A stretch of 8,132 bases of DNA from Deltaproteobacteria bacterium (GCA_020342025.1 CP070840.1:481859-489990), one strand, 5' to 3'; counted from the stretch's first letter, positions 1 to 7,617 are shown. A program made the numbers and translations. Notes: a model not told the origin generated them from the letters alone.

Positions 1-1115
1 CCATAGATGGTGTCAATTCTCTGCTCGTCCATCTCCGTTCCAAGGGTGGTCAAGACCATGGCCTGGGTCTCACCTCTTGTAAAGAGCGCAGATCCATGAA
101 CCCGCGGTAACACCCCGACGATACACTCGATGGGTCTCACTTGCGCGAAGGGGCGTCCGTCTATCCGCCGCCCGTCTTCCAGGATCATCTGGCGTACCAT
201 TCTTTTCTCCAGATCATAGATGATTTCCCTAATCTCTGAATCCTTTTCTTCATACGCGTCGGAAAGGGCTTCCAGCACGGAGACGAAGGTATCATCCCTT
301 TTCTTCTGCCGCCATTTTTTGTCCGCCGTTGTGATGACTTCTTGGAGCAAAGGCGTTGCCAATTCAATCGCCCTATTCTCCATGTCCGCATCTTTGGCGG
401 GAGCGGAAAAAATCCTTTTCTCCTTTCCCACTGCTCTTTTAATTTCCGCCTGCATGTCCAGCATGGGTTGAAGGGCATCGTGTCCGTAAAAAATCGCCTC
501 GATCATTTCAGATTCCGAGACAAATTGGGCACCCCCTTCTACCATCACCACACCAGACTTGTTTCCAGCCACTATGATGTTGATATCACTCTCCTCCTGC
601 TGACTCAGCGTAGGATTGGCAATAAACTTCCCGTCTATTCTCCCAACACGGACTCCAGCTATCGGTCCATCAAAGGGAATATCCGATACCTCAAGGGCCG
701 TTGACGCGCCCAGCATGGCCAGTACGTCCGCTTCATTTTCTTTGTCTGTGGAGAGAACGCTGGCAATGATCTGCGTCTCATAGCCGTAGTGATCTGGGAA
801 GAGAGGTCTGAGAGGCCTATCCATGAGTCGGGCAGTAAGCGTCTCCCTTTCCCTGGGCCTTCCCATATCCCTGCGGAAATAATTTCTAGGAATTCTGCCG
901 CCCGCATAGGACATCTCCTGGTACTCCACGGTCAAGGGCAGAAAGTCTATCCCTTCGCGAATCTCATCTGTCGAGACGGCGGTCACCAGCACCACGGTTT
1001 CTCCCAGTGTCACGACGACGGAGCCACTCGCCTGCTTAGCGATTCGGCCGGTTTCCACGTATAGGGTTTGCCCGTTCATATCGATGGAACTGCTCTTAAT
1101 CATTTCCCTGTCCAT
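1..1115 (-). CDS. pnp: Polynucleotide phosphorylase (PNPase), N-terminal half; 3' end beyond window
   Basis: PNPase is a trimeric 3'-to-5' phosphorolytic exoribonuclease that degrades RNA using phosphate and releases nucleoside diphosphates; it is a core degradosome enzyme in many bacteria. The 371 codons visible are open to the window edge with no frameshift and cover about half of a usual 700-residue protein. Residues about 15-145 form the first RNase PH core domain, with the family motifs FLPLTVEYQE (58-67), AGGRIP (71-76), FRR (80-82) and RLMDRPLRPLFP (96-107). Residues about 240-310 are the helical linker. The second RNase PH domain starts near RRIDGR (316-321), followed by VLPRVHGSALFTRGETQ (335-351). 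The catalytic aspartates and the KH and S1 domains lie outside the window. I chose the ATG at 1115 because GGAG sits 5 nt upstream; the in-frame ATG at 1103 is a possible alternative. It follows rpsO by 73 nt, the usual rpsO-pnp arrangement. Confidence 0.97.
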   Translation of the reverse strand, partial: MDREMIKSSSIDMNGQTLYVETGRIAKQASGSVVVTLGETVVLVTAVSTDEIREGIDFLPLTVEYQEMSYAGGRIPRNYFRRDMGRPRERETLTARLMDRPLRPLFPDHYGYETQIIASVLSTDKENEADVLAMLGASTALEVSDIPFDGPIAGVRVGRIDGKFIANPTLSQQEESDINIIVAGNKSGVVMVEGGAQFVSESEMIEAIFYGHDALQPMLDMQAEIKRAVGKEKRIFSAPAKDADMENRAIELATPLLQEVITTADKKWRQKKRDDTFVSVLEALSDAYEEKDSEIREIIYDLEKRMVRQMILEDGRRIDGRPFAQVRPIECIVGVLPRVHGSALFTRGETQAMVLTTLGTEMDEQRIDTIY

Positions 1116-1188
1116 CCTTTCTCCATATCTGGAACTTCATGAGTCTTTCATCATCAATGCTTGGATGTGAGGTTACTCTGGGTAAAGC

Positions 1189-1458
1189 CTACTTTCTGAT
1201 CCCCAGCTCTTTGATGATATTTTTGTACCTTTTCACATCTGTCTTCTTTAAATAATTCAATAGTCTTCTCCTTTGACCCACCAATTTTAGCAGACCCCGC
1301 CGAGAGTGGTGGTCCTTTTTGTGTATCTTAAAATGATCGGTGAGATAACTTATCCGCTTGCTCAAAAGGGCGATCTGAACTTCGGGTGAACCTGTGTCCT
1401 TTTGATGGAGCTTAAACTGATCAACAATCTCTCTCTTGACCTCTGGCGTCAACACCAC
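1189..1458 (-). CDS. rpsO: 30S ribosomal protein uS15
   Basis: uS15 is a primary 16S rRNA-binding protein. It binds the three-way junction of the central domain early in 30S assembly and also contributes to a bridge to the 50S subunit. The 89-residue product has the usual bacterial length and shows the family signatures [15 protein letters not shown] (22-36), HHSRRGLL (50-57) and QRRRLLNYL (62-70), which carry the rRNA-binding helices. The start is GTG, not ATG, supported by an AGGAGG Shine-Dalgarno 8 nt upstream; a second GTG follows directly as codon 2. It ends in TAG, 73 nt before pnp. In E. coli the protein represses its own mRNA through the leader; the leader here is compact and has competing inverted repeats, so autoregulation is possible but not shown. 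Confidence 0.98.
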   Translation of the reverse strand: MVLTPEVKREIVDQFKLHQKDTGSPEVQIALLSKRISYLTDHFKIHKKDHHSRRGLLKLVGQRRRLLNYLKKTDVKRYKNIIKELGIRK

Positions 1459-1535
1459 TTTTTATCCCTCCTTATAAAATGGATTGATGTTTGAACGAAT
1501 GAACAAACGGTTCAATGATCTAAAACAATCTGGGC
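1459..1535 (-). promoter_or_regulatory. rpsO leader with strong Shine-Dalgarno and competing hairpins
   Basis: The 77-nt truB-rpsO gap contains two overlapping inverted repeats. TTGAAC/GTTCAA pairs 1510-1515 with 1491-1496 (13-nt loop), and GTTTG/CAAAC pairs 1504-1508 with 1489-1493 (10-nt loop). They share bases at 1491-1493, so only one can form at a time. Downstream is AGGAGG at 1467-1472, 8 nt before the GTG start. I found no convincing promoter and no U-run typical of a terminator. By analogy with E. coli rpsO, this is the place where S15 feedback would act, but sequence alone does not show an S15-binding fold. Confidence 0.4.
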
Positions 1536-2453
1536 TCAGTTGAAGACCCTCATAATCTTTAATGATGCCTTATTCTCTGATTCGGGGTGGACCTTGGCGA
1601 TGGCCACCAATCCCTCTCTATCCACCAACTTCGTGTAACCTTCAAAAAAGCGAGGAAAATCGGCCATCGCAACCTCATCACATCCAGGTTGATGCCCATT
1701 TCTGATTCGCTGAGCCATTCCGCCCTCCACTCTTGCCTCTTTCATGTCAGGTAACGCCTTGTGCAGAGGTATTCCTATCTGTTGGACGAGGCGAATCCGG
1801 GATAAATGCGCCAACGTCTCTAAGTTGAGGGCATCTTCCACACGGAAAGGTCCGCTACGCAATCTTCTAAGGCACTTGAGATGGGCACCAGGCCCCATTT
1901 CCTTTCCCAGATCTGCGGCAAGACTTCTCACATAGGTGCCTCTGGAACAGGTGACCCTCATGGTCACATCTGGGAGGTCAACGGAGGTGATTTCTAGCGA
2001 ATGGACTTTCACCCTTCTTTTCTGTAAATCCATTTTGATCCCTTCTCTTGCCAGCTCATAAGCTCGTTTGCCCCTATAATTGACGGCAGAAAAGAGGGGG
2101 GGGATCTGGTCGATCTCTCCCACGAATCTCTGGGCCACCTTCCTGATGGATTCTGGCTCAAATTCCGGCACCAACTTCCTGCCTACAACACGTCCGGTCA
2201 GATCCTGTGTGTCTGTTTCAACGCCTAATCTCATCGTGGCCTGATAAGCTTTATCCCCTGCCATGAGGTAATTGGAGAGCTTCGTTCCCTGACCCAACAA
2301 AATGATCAATAATCCGGTAGCGAAGGGATCCAGTGTACCGGCGTGACCGACCTTTTTGACCTTTAGGAGACGCCTGACCCCCTTTACCACATCAAAAGAG
2401 GTCTTCCCCTCTTCTTTATCTATCAGGATTATGCCATCATAGGGATTTCCCAT
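1536..2453 (-). CDS. truB: tRNA pseudouridine(55) synthase TruB
   Basis: TruB isomerises uridine 55 in the T-loop of tRNAs to pseudouridine and also acts as a tRNA-folding chaperone. The 305-residue length is typical. The N-terminal motif DGIILIDKEEGKTSFDVV (6-23) is followed by the catalytic motif HAGTLDPFATG (37-47), with catalytic Asp42 (E. coli Asp48). Tyr70 in DKAYQATMRLG and Tyr174 in RGTYVRSLAADLG match conserved active-site tyrosines. LRRLRSGPF (196-204) is another family signature. The C-terminal portion, about 230-303, corresponds to the PUA-like RNA-binding domain. The ATG at 2453 directly follows an in-frame TAG, so no longer start is possible. It lies only 7 nt after rbfA with a weak Shine-Dalgarno, which suggests translational coupling. 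Confidence 0.98.
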   Translation of the reverse strand: MGNPYDGIILIDKEEGKTSFDVVKGVRRLLKVKKVGHAGTLDPFATGLLIILLGQGTKLSNYLMAGDKAYQATMRLGVETDTQDLTGRVVGRKLVPEFEPESIRKVAQRFVGEIDQIPPLFSAVNYRGKRAYELAREGIKMDLQKRRVKVHSLEITSVDLPDVTMRVTCSRGTYVRSLAADLGKEMGPGAHLKCLRRLRSGPFRVEDALNLETLAHLSRIRLVQQIGIPLHKALPDMKEARVEGGMAQRIRNGHQPGCDEVAMADFPRFFEGYTKLVDREGLVAIAKVHPESENKASLKIMRVFN

Positions 2454-2460
2454 CTACTCA

Positions 2461-2829
2461 CTAGTCAGGAGTATCGCCTGAGTCTTCTAACTTTAGTTTC
2501 TCAAAAAGCCTCTCCATATGGTCGCCCTCTGCCAAGGAGGGGTCGCGCTTGAATGTAATGTCAGGCATATATTTAAGGTCCATCCGGTGACCTATCTCTT
2601 TTTTTATAAACCCCTTAGCGCTATCCAGGCCAGCCTGAGTCCTCTCAAAGTCTTCCCTGTCCCCCATTACACTATAATAAACTTTGGCATGTCTTAGATC
2701 ATCGCTGAGACGGACGCCTGTCAAAGTGGCTCCTTTTATTCTCGGATCTTTAACCTTTTTTACCAACAAATCAGCGATCTCCCGCAGGAGCTGATCACCG
2801 ATTCGGACTGCCCTCTTGCCTGCCAACAT
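2461..2829 (-). CDS. rbfA: 30S ribosome-binding factor RbfA
   Basis: RbfA binds immature 30S subunits near the neck of 16S rRNA and promotes late maturation and 5'-end processing; in E. coli it is needed for cold adaptation. The 122-residue protein is a single type II KH-like domain. Family signatures are an N-terminal helix (about 8-26), DPRIKGATLTGVRLSDDLRHAKVYYS (28-53), and AGLDSAKGFIKKEIGHRMDLKYMPDITFKRDPS (66-98), including the Ala-x-Gly kink (71-73) that RbfA has in place of the usual KH GxxG loop. The tail after about 112 is short and acidic. The ATG at 2829 has GAGG 6 nt upstream. It is preceded by an unusually long 208-nt gap from ylxP and followed 7 nt later by truB. No DHH-family nrnA lies between rbfA and truB. 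Confidence 0.97.
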   Translation of the reverse strand: MLAGKRAVRIGDQLLREIADLLVKKVKDPRIKGATLTGVRLSDDLRHAKVYYSVMGDREDFERTQAGLDSAKGFIKKEIGHRMDLKYMPDITFKRDPSLAEGDHMERLFEKLKLEDSGDTPD

Positions 2830-2835
2830 GAAGTG

Positions 2836-2839
2836 CCTC
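2836..2839 (-). promoter_or_regulatory. rbfA ribosome-binding site
   Basis: GAGG lies 6 nt before the rbfA ATG and supports that start. Confidence 0.6.
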
Positions 2840-2860
2840 GCAGCCTATCTATTTTTCTTC

Positions 2861-2878
2861 CCCCTTCTATCTAAGGGG
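2861..2878 (-). other. Small hairpin upstream of rbfA
   Basis: A perfect 6-bp stem (CCCCTT/AAGGGG) with a 6-nt loop would form in the mRNA about 32 nt before the rbfA start. On the minus strand it is followed by a purine-rich GAAGAAAAA run, not U residues, so it is not an intrinsic terminator. It could stabilise the mRNA 5' end or be incidental. Confidence 0.4.
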
Positions 2879-2883
2879 CTGCT

Positions 2884-3020
2884 CGTTGTCCGCAGTCAGT
2901 GGTCAGTTGCCTCTCCGCTTGACGGATCCGAAACACGATATTGAAGCTCAAATAAGTTTCCCTTGTTGACAGCTTTATTGCGTACATACTTATGCGCCTC
3001 TCAACAGGCAACTGACAACG
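2884..3020. repeat. Inverted-repeat-bounded intergenic element built on degenerate 7-mers
   Basis: The arm GTCAGTTGCCT at 2902-2912 is the exact reverse complement of AGGCAACTGAC at 3006-3016. CGTTGTC at 2884-2890 matches GACAACG at 3014-3020 in the same way, so the outer arm carries an extra 14 nt. Those extra bases read as heptamers in register: GTCCGCA (2888), GTCAGTG (2895) and GTCAGTT (2902). The roughly 93-nt interior shows no open reading frame I can support. The whole resembles a MITE-like or short-tandem-repeat (STRR-like) intergenic insertion, and it fills most of the ylxP-rbfA gap. Copy number elsewhere in the genome is unknown. Confidence 0.5.
2989..3018 (-). promoter_or_regulatory. 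Weak sigma70-like promoter candidate ahead of rbfA
   Basis: Minus-strand TTGTCA (3013-3018; 5 of 6 to TTGACA) is followed after 18 nt by CATAAG (2989-2994; 4 of 6 to TATAAT). It is oriented towards rbfA-truB-rpsO-pnp and the -35 lies in one arm of the inverted repeat. Such matches are common by chance, so this is only a candidate. Confidence 0.2.
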
Positions 3021-3037
3021 ATCCGGAGATGCTTTTC

Positions 3038-3325
3038 TTAAATGTTGAGAATCTCTATCTTTGAACCAACGATCTCAGCCAAATACAGAGAATCCACGAA
3101 AGCAAGTATATTATTCAGTGAGGCATCAATGTGACGCCTGTCATTTCCAACGGTGCTTACGCCCAATTCAATCCTTTGCCATTTGTCATTGGATCCAACT
3201 TCTGCGACCGAAACGTTGAACTTGTACTTGATTCTGTCCACTATGCTTTTTACGATCTTCCTCTTGCCCTTCAAGGAACGGTTATCGTGTAAATGGAGGT
3301 CTATCTTAAGAATCCCCACGACCAT
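3038..3325 (-). CDS. ylxP: DUF503 / YlxP family small protein
   Basis: This is a 95-residue DUF503 protein of the YlxP type, a small family normally found next to infB and rbfA in Gram-positive bacteria and deltaproteobacteria. Its biochemical role is not securely established; the neighbourhood suggests a link to ribosome biogenesis or translation. Recognisable family features are the N-terminal MVVGILKIDLHLHDNRSLKGKRK (1-23), with the signature SLKGKR at 17-22, and the conserved NVSVAEVGSNDKWQR (37-51). The alternating pattern suggests a compact alpha/beta ferredoxin-like fold. There is no signal peptide or membrane segment. The ATG at 3325 is 3 nt after the infB stop, with GGAG inside the last infB codons 9 nt upstream, so translation is probably coupled to infB. 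Confidence 0.93.
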   Translation of the reverse strand: MVVGILKIDLHLHDNRSLKGKRKIVKSIVDRIKYKFNVSVAEVGSNDKWQRIELGVSTVGNDRRHIDASLNNILAFVDSLYLAEIVGSKIEILNI

Positions 3326-3328
3326 TTC

Positions 3329-5947
3329 CTACAACTCCGCTTCCTCCTCTTCCAGGGTATAGACCTCAAAAACATCTCCTGGTTTTATATCCTGAAAATT
3401 TTCCAGTCCGATGCCGCATTCATAACCTGACTGGACCTCCTTCACATCATCCTTGAAACGTCTTAGTGAGGATATCTTGCCGTCAAAGACCACCACTTCG
3501 TCTCTGAGGAGTCGAACATTGGCATTCCTCTCAATGTGGCCATCGGTCACATAGCAACCAGCCACAGTGCCCACCCTTGGGACATGAAATATCTGCTTTG
3601 TGTCCGCTCGTCCGATGATATTCTCCCTATAAATTGGCTCAAGGAGTCCGGCCATGGCCAGTTGAATATCCTTAGTGACATTGTAAATGACATCATAGTA
3701 GCGGATATCAACCTCCTCCTTGGCAGCAACCTCCTTGACCCTGGGATTTGCGCGCACATTAAACCCGATAATAATGGCACCAGAGGCAGAAGCGAGCATC
3801 ACATCCGTTTCCGTGATGGCACCCGTTGAGGAATGGATGATTTTGACTTTAACCTCTTCCGTACTCAACTTGAAGAGGGAATCTGAAAGGGCCTCAATAG
3901 AGCCCTGCACGTCCGCCTTTAAAATAAGGTTGAGCTCCTTGATTTCACCCTCTTTTATCCTGTCAAAAAGGTCATCAAGGCTGATAATGCCTCGTCTGCT
4001 CACCCCGGCCGCTCTTAGTTTGGCCTGGCGCGCCTCAATGACCTGTTTGGCCGTCTTTTCATCCCTGACCACTATGAATTCATCTCCTGCCATGGGGACT
4101 CCGGAAATCCCATAGATCTCTACGGGAATTGAGGGCCCTGCGGATTTCACCTGCCTGCCACGATGATTGAGCATGGCCCTGAGCTTGCCGTAGTGCTCTC
4201 CACAGATGAAATAGTCACCCTGTTTAAGCGTTCCGCCCTTGATAAGAACCGTGGCGATAGGCCCTCGGCTCTTATCCAGCTTTGCCTCGATAATAGTACC
4301 CCTTGCCGCCTTGTCTGGATTCTCCTTCAATTCTAGGACTTCTGCCTGCAGCAATATGAGCTCTAAGAGCTCTTCAACACCCTCGCCCGTCTTTGCCGAA
4401 ATATGGCCAAAGATGGTTTCTCCCCCCCATGCTTCTGGTACCAGGTCCAGTTCGGACAACTCTCTTGTGACCTTGTCAATATTGGCTTCCGGTTTGTCGA
4501 TCTTATTCACTGCCACAATGATCGGAATGCTCGCAGCGCGGGCGTGATTGACCGCCTCTACGGTCTGCGGCATGACGCCGTCATCCGCCGCAACCACCAG
4601 GACAATGATGTCAGTCACCTTTGCCCCCCTGGCGCGCATGGCCGTGAAGGCCTCGTGTCCAGGTGTGTCCAGAAAAACGATATCTCCACCCTCGATTTTC
4701 ACATAATAGGCCCCGATATGCTGCGTAATCCCCCCCGACTCTCCTCCAATGATATTGGATTGTCTTATATAATCGAGCAGAGACGTTTTTCCATGATCCA
4801 CATGGCCCATGATGGTCACCACCGGAGGCCTTGGCCTCAGATCTTCAGCTTTGTCTTCAACTTCAGCAATGATGCCTTCCACATCAAAAAGATCCAGCTC
4901 CAGCTCATAGCCGAACTCATCTGCCACCACGGAGGCGGTTTCAAAATCTATGGATTGATTGATGTTGGCAGGAGCGCCCAGGCTCATCAAAATTTTGATA
5001 ACCTCAACGCCCTTGATCCCCATGGCCTTGGCAAGTTCCCCCACCGTCACCTGTTCCGGGACCTTAATTCTTCTCTTTATGGCCTTGGGTACAGTAATTT
5101 CTGTTTGCTTCAATTTCTTTGCGGTATCTTTTAGCTTTTTTGCGCCCCTTCGCTCTTTCTTCCCCACCATGCGGCCCTCGTAAAGATCGGCTCGCTCGAA
5201 TACCTCTACTTTCCGATGACGCACAGAGCGTTTGGGCGCGATTTCTTCTTGCTCGGCCCTCTTTTTATCCCTCTTTTTCCTGGCAGGTTTCCGCTCCTTT
5301 TCCTCCTCAGGTGTAACAGGCAATTCCTTGACCAGACGCGGCGTGGAGAGGGGCGCTTCAAGTTTAGGCCCTATTTTCTGACGTTTGGCGATCAGTTCCT
5401 TCAACGGGCCCTCTTCCGGCCTCTTTATGATCTTGGCGGGTTCATCGGCCACCTTCTTCTTGGACTTTTTCGCCTTTTTCTTGGGCTTAGGCTTTGCAAT
5501 CGGTCCTGCAGGTTCCGGTTCTGCCAGAATCTCTTTCTTCCTCTTCATGGCCGGAGCCTGGATCTTCTTATCTGAGACCCGAGGCTCTTTGGCAGGAGCT
5601 TCCTCCCTCTTGATCTCCTCTTCAACCTTTTCCCTCTCTAGCGGAGCCCGCTTCTCCACTTCAAATTCCACCTCTTCTGTCTCCACCGAAGGCTCCTCAA
5701 CCGGTTTTTCTGGCTCAATCTTAACCGTCTTCTTGCGCCTGCGAATGACTCGCGGCTTTATCCTTTTCTCCTCGATGACCTCTGAAACCCTTCCAGCAAG
5801 AATGTCTCGTGCCCTGGTCGTCGCTTCCTCATCCAGAGTACTCATGTAATTCTTAATGTTCATACCTCCAGCTTTCAGCTTTTCAACCAACTGCTTGCTG
5901 TCCATATTAAGGTCTCTGGCCAATTCATAGACCCTGACTTTAGCCAT
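3329..5947 (-). CDS. infB: Translation initiation factor IF-2
   Basis: IF-2 is the GTPase that brings fMet-tRNA to the 30S P site and promotes subunit joining. With the ATG at 5947 it has 872 residues. An N-terminal IF2_N domain ([15 protein letters not shown], about 1-50) is followed by a very long Lys/Glu/Pro-rich, probably disordered linker (about 60-280). A second IF2_N-like module lies at about 283-350. The G domain has G1 GHVDHGKT (381-388), G2 Thr408 in GGITQH, G3 DTPG (427-430), G4 NKID (481-484) and G5 SAK (517-519). Domains II-IV and the C-terminal fMet-tRNA-binding domain follow, ending in an acidic tail. I chose ATG 5947, which begins with the typical [10 protein letters not shown] and has GGGGG 5 nt upstream, over an in-frame TTG at 5965. 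The ylxQ gene often found just upstream in other bacteria is absent. Confidence 0.98.
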   Translation of the reverse strand: MAKVRVYELARDLNMDSKQLVEKLKAGGMNIKNYMSTLDEEATTRARDILAGRVSEVIEEKRIKPRVIRRRKKTVKIEPEKPVEEPSVETEEVEFEVEKRAPLEREKVEEEIKREEAPAKEPRVSDKKIQAPAMKRKKEILAEPEPAGPIAKPKPKKKAKKSKKKVADEPAKIIKRPEEGPLKELIAKRQKIGPKLEAPLSTPRLVKELPVTPEEEKERKPARKKRDKKRAEQEEIAPKRSVRHRKVEVFERADLYEGRMVGKKERRGAKKLKDTAKKLKQTEITVPKAIKRRIKVPEQVTVGELAKAMGIKGVEVIKILMSLGAPANINQSIDFETASVVADEFGYELELDLFDVEGIIAEVEDKAEDLRPRPPVVTIMGHVDHGKTSLLDYIRQSNIIGGESGGITQHIGAYYVKIEGGDIVFLDTPGHEAFTAMRARGAKVTDIIVLVVAADDGVMPQTVEAVNHARAASIPIIVAVNKIDKPEANIDKVTRELSELDLVPEAWGGETIFGHISAKTGEGVEELLELILLQAEVLELKENPDKAARGTIIEAKLDKSRGPIATVLIKGGTLKQGDYFICGEHYGKLRAMLNHRGRQVKSAGPSIPVEIYGISGVPMAGDEFIVVRDEKTAKQVIEARQAKLRAAGVSRRGIISLDDLFDRIKEGEIKELNLILKADVQGSIEALSDSLFKLSTEEVKVKIIHSSTGAITETDVMLASASGAIIIGFNVRANPRVKEVAAKEEVDIRYYDVIYNVTKDIQLAMAGLLEPIYRENIIGRADTKQIFHVPRVGTVAGCYVTDGHIERNANVRLLRDEVVVFDGKISSLRRFKDDVKEVQSGYECGIGLENFQDIKPGDVFEVYTLEEEEAEL

Positions 5948-5952
5948 GTAGT

Positions 5953-5957
5953 CCCCC
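5953..5957 (-). promoter_or_regulatory. infB ribosome-binding site (G-run)
   Basis: GGGGG followed by ACTAC lies 5 nt before the chosen infB ATG. It pairs with the anti-Shine-Dalgarno only if a G-U pair is allowed, so it is a non-canonical site. It favours ATG 5947 over TTG 5965. Confidence 0.5.
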
Positions 5958-6017
5958 AAAACCAAAATGTCCCATATCCGTATAACCGCTTATCATTTGC
6001 CTTGGGTCCACCCTCAG

Positions 6018-6281
6018 TTATTCTGCGGCCCACATATCCGGACTGATTGCTATCGCCTTCTCAGTCTTGAAACGCCGCAGGATACGTTTGTTCTTTGACA
6101 ATTGCTTGCGGCAGGATTCACTCTTGCAAACGTATGCCCCCCTGCCCTGCACTTTTCCTGCATCGTCCCTGATTAAATGACCTCCTCCATTGGCTACCAG
6201 ACGCATAAGTTCACGCTTACTTCGTTTTGCACCACATGAAATGCATGTCCTCGTGGGGATATGGCCTCTACCCTTCCCCAT
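6018..6281 (-). CDS. rnpM: RNase P modulator RnpM (YlxR family, DUF448)
   Basis: This is an 87-residue YlxR/DUF448 protein. The Bacillus subtilis homologue binds the RNA subunit of RNase P and modulates its activity, hence the name RnpM; the same role here is inferred from homology. Family signatures are PTRTCISCGAKRSKRELMRLV (9-29) and the strongly conserved GRGAYVC (46-52). Cysteines 13 and 16 (CxxC) and 52 and 57 (CxxxxC) form a possible four-cysteine metal site. The protein is very basic, as expected for RNA binding. The ATG at 6281 overlaps the end of nusA by 14 nt in another frame, with GGAG 10 nt upstream inside nusA, which implies coupled translation. The next gene, infB, follows after 70 nt. 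Confidence 0.94.
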   Translation of the reverse strand: MGKGRGHIPTRTCISCGAKRSKRELMRLVANGGGHLIRDDAGKVQGRGAYVCKSESCRKQLSKNKRILRRFKTEKAIAISPDMWAAE

Positions 6282-7581
6282 CGGCCGTAGACTCCGTCAA
6301 TTCATCTTTCTCTTTAGACTCTTCTTCTACCCCCTCCTCCGCTTCTTTCGCCTCCATACGCTGTCTGGCACTCTGGATGATTTTTCCTGCTTTTTCCTCG
6401 CCTATTCCACCCACCTGAATGAGGTCAGAGGGGGAGGCCTCTGCCACTTCCTCCATGGATCTGAAACCCTGTTGGTAAAGATTTGAAGCGGTCGCCTCTC
6501 CAACCCCATCCAGCTGGAGCATGGAGTTATAGGCCTCCTTCAAAGCGGCGTTGTAATTTGTCTCGCTGGTGACATCTAAATTCCACCCGGACAATTTCGA
6601 AGCCAATCGGACGTTCTGGCCCCTCTTACCGATAGCCAATGATAGCTGGTCGTCTGGCACCACCACCTCCATCGTCTGATTGCCCTCATCCACGATGACC
6701 CTCACGATTTCTGCAGGCGCAAGGGCATTGCAGATGAATTTGGCCGGGTCGGGATCCCAGGTGACGATATCTATCTTCTCTCCTCGCAGCTCTTGCACAA
6801 CGGCCTGCACCCTGGAGCCCTTCATTCCCACGCATGCGCCAACGGGGTCCACATCACTGTCCTTGGAGCTCACTGCGATCTTTGCCCTGCTCCCAGGCTC
6901 TCTTGCCACCTGGACAACCCTCACGATCCCCTCAGAAATCTCTGGCACCTCATTCTCAAAGAGAGCAGACAAGAAATTGGGATGGGTACGGGAGAGAATG
7001 ATCTGGGGTCCTCGACTGAACTGTTTCACATCCAGAATATAGGCCCTGACACGATCACCCTGCTTATAGGACTCTTTGGGTATTTGCTCTTTTACAGGCA
7101 GTTCTGCCTCTGTACGACCCAAATTGACGACGATTGCACCTTTGTCAAATCGCTGGGCAATACCATGGATGATCTCACCGCGCCTGTCCTTGTAGTCATC
7201 ATATACAATGTCCCTTTCTGCCTCCCTTAGGCGCTGCATGATGACCTGTTTGGCGGATTGCGCCGCTATCCTTCCGAGGGCGTCTGTATCCATCTTGATG
7301 CCAAGGCTGTCACCCAGTTCCGAATCAGGATCTATCTCTTTCGCCTCTTCCAGGGAAATCTCTATGTTATCGTTCGTAACCTTTTCCACAACCTCTTTGA
7401 ATTCGAAGATCTCGATCTCCCCCATCTCCTCGTTGAAGCTGACTTCCAGATCATAGTTCTGGCCAAGTTTCTTCCTGGCTGCGGCCCTTACTGCCTCCTC
7501 AATGGTCTTGATCAGGACCTCCCGGTCAACCCCTTTTTCTCGACTGACTTGGTCAATCACCCTTAGCAATTCTGTAATCAT
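6268..7581 (-). CDS. nusA: Transcription termination/antitermination protein NusA
   Basis: NusA binds RNA polymerase near the RNA exit channel. It stimulates pausing and intrinsic termination and takes part in rRNA antitermination. From the ATG at 7581 it has 437 residues. The N-terminal RNAP-binding domain covers about 1-125 ([20 protein letters not shown] at 1-20). An S1 domain follows at about 134-198 ([12 protein letters not shown]). KH1 is at about 215-290, with [13 protein letters not shown] (247-259). KH2 is at about 295-345, with [18 protein letters not shown] (316-333). A single C-terminal helix-hairpin-helix acidic-repeat-like unit (about 354-405, [13 protein letters not shown] and [12 protein letters not shown]) is followed by a Glu/Lys-rich tail. 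This is shorter than E. coli NusA (495 aa, two such repeats) and longer than B. subtilis NusA. An in-frame extension to 7680 is possible on paper but runs through repeat DNA. The start has two weak Shine-Dalgarno elements, AGGA 3 nt and GGAG 10 nt upstream. Confidence 0.98.
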   Translation of the reverse strand: MITELLRVIDQVSREKGVDREVLIKTIEEAVRAAARKKLGQNYDLEVSFNEEMGEIEIFEFKEVVEKVTNDNIEISLEEAKEIDPDSELGDSLGIKMDTDALGRIAAQSAKQVIMQRLREAERDIVYDDYKDRRGEIIHGIAQRFDKGAIVVNLGRTEAELPVKEQIPKESYKQGDRVRAYILDVKQFSRGPQIILSRTHPNFLSALFENEVPEISEGIVRVVQVAREPGSRAKIAVSSKDSDVDPVGACVGMKGSRVQAVVQELRGEKIDIVTWDPDPAKFICNALAPAEIVRVIVDEGNQTMEVVVPDDQLSLAIGKRGQNVRLASKLSGWNLDVTSETNYNAALKEAYNSMLQLDGVGEATASNLYQQGFRSMEEVAEASPSDLIQVGGIGEEKAGKIIQSARQRMEAKEAEEGVEEESKEKDELTESTADGEG

Positions 7582-7584
7582 CTT

Positions 7585-7595
7585 TCCTTTACTCC
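7585..7595 (-). promoter_or_regulatory. nusA ribosome-binding region
   Basis: GGAG (7592-7595) lies 10 nt and AGGA (7585-7588) 3 nt before the ATG at 7581. Together with the family-typical N-terminus [11 protein letters not shown] this fixes the start. Confidence 0.6.
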
Positions 7596-7617
7596 GACAA
7601 ACGCTTAAATTAGTTCC

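Noticed and set aside
185..907. Other minus-strand frames within pnp (185-478 and 659-907)
   Set aside because: They overlap the uninterrupted, highly conserved PNPase frame and encode unrelated, composition-biased peptides.
1116..1188. RNase III-type hairpin or terminator between rpsO and pnp, as in E. coli
   Set aside because: I could find no convincing long stem or U-run in these 73 nt.
2861..2878. Hairpin before rbfA as an intrinsic terminator
   Set aside because: On the transcribed strand it is followed by A-rich sequence, not U residues. On the plus strand the U-run lies before the stem.
2966..2993. Perfect TTGACA on the plus strand as an antisense promoter
   Set aside because: The best -10 at 16-18 nt spacing matches TATAAT at no more than 3 of 6 positions, and there is no plus-strand gene to serve.
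3536..5849. Long plus-strand open frames opposite infB
   Set aside because: They are antisense shadows of a conserved IF-2 gene; the serine/phenylalanine-rich products mirror its Lys/Glu-rich linker and show no family signature.
5948..5965. TTG start extending IF-2 by six residues
   Set aside because: The ATG at 5947 begins the typical [10 protein letters not shown] sequence and has its own G-rich ribosome-binding site.
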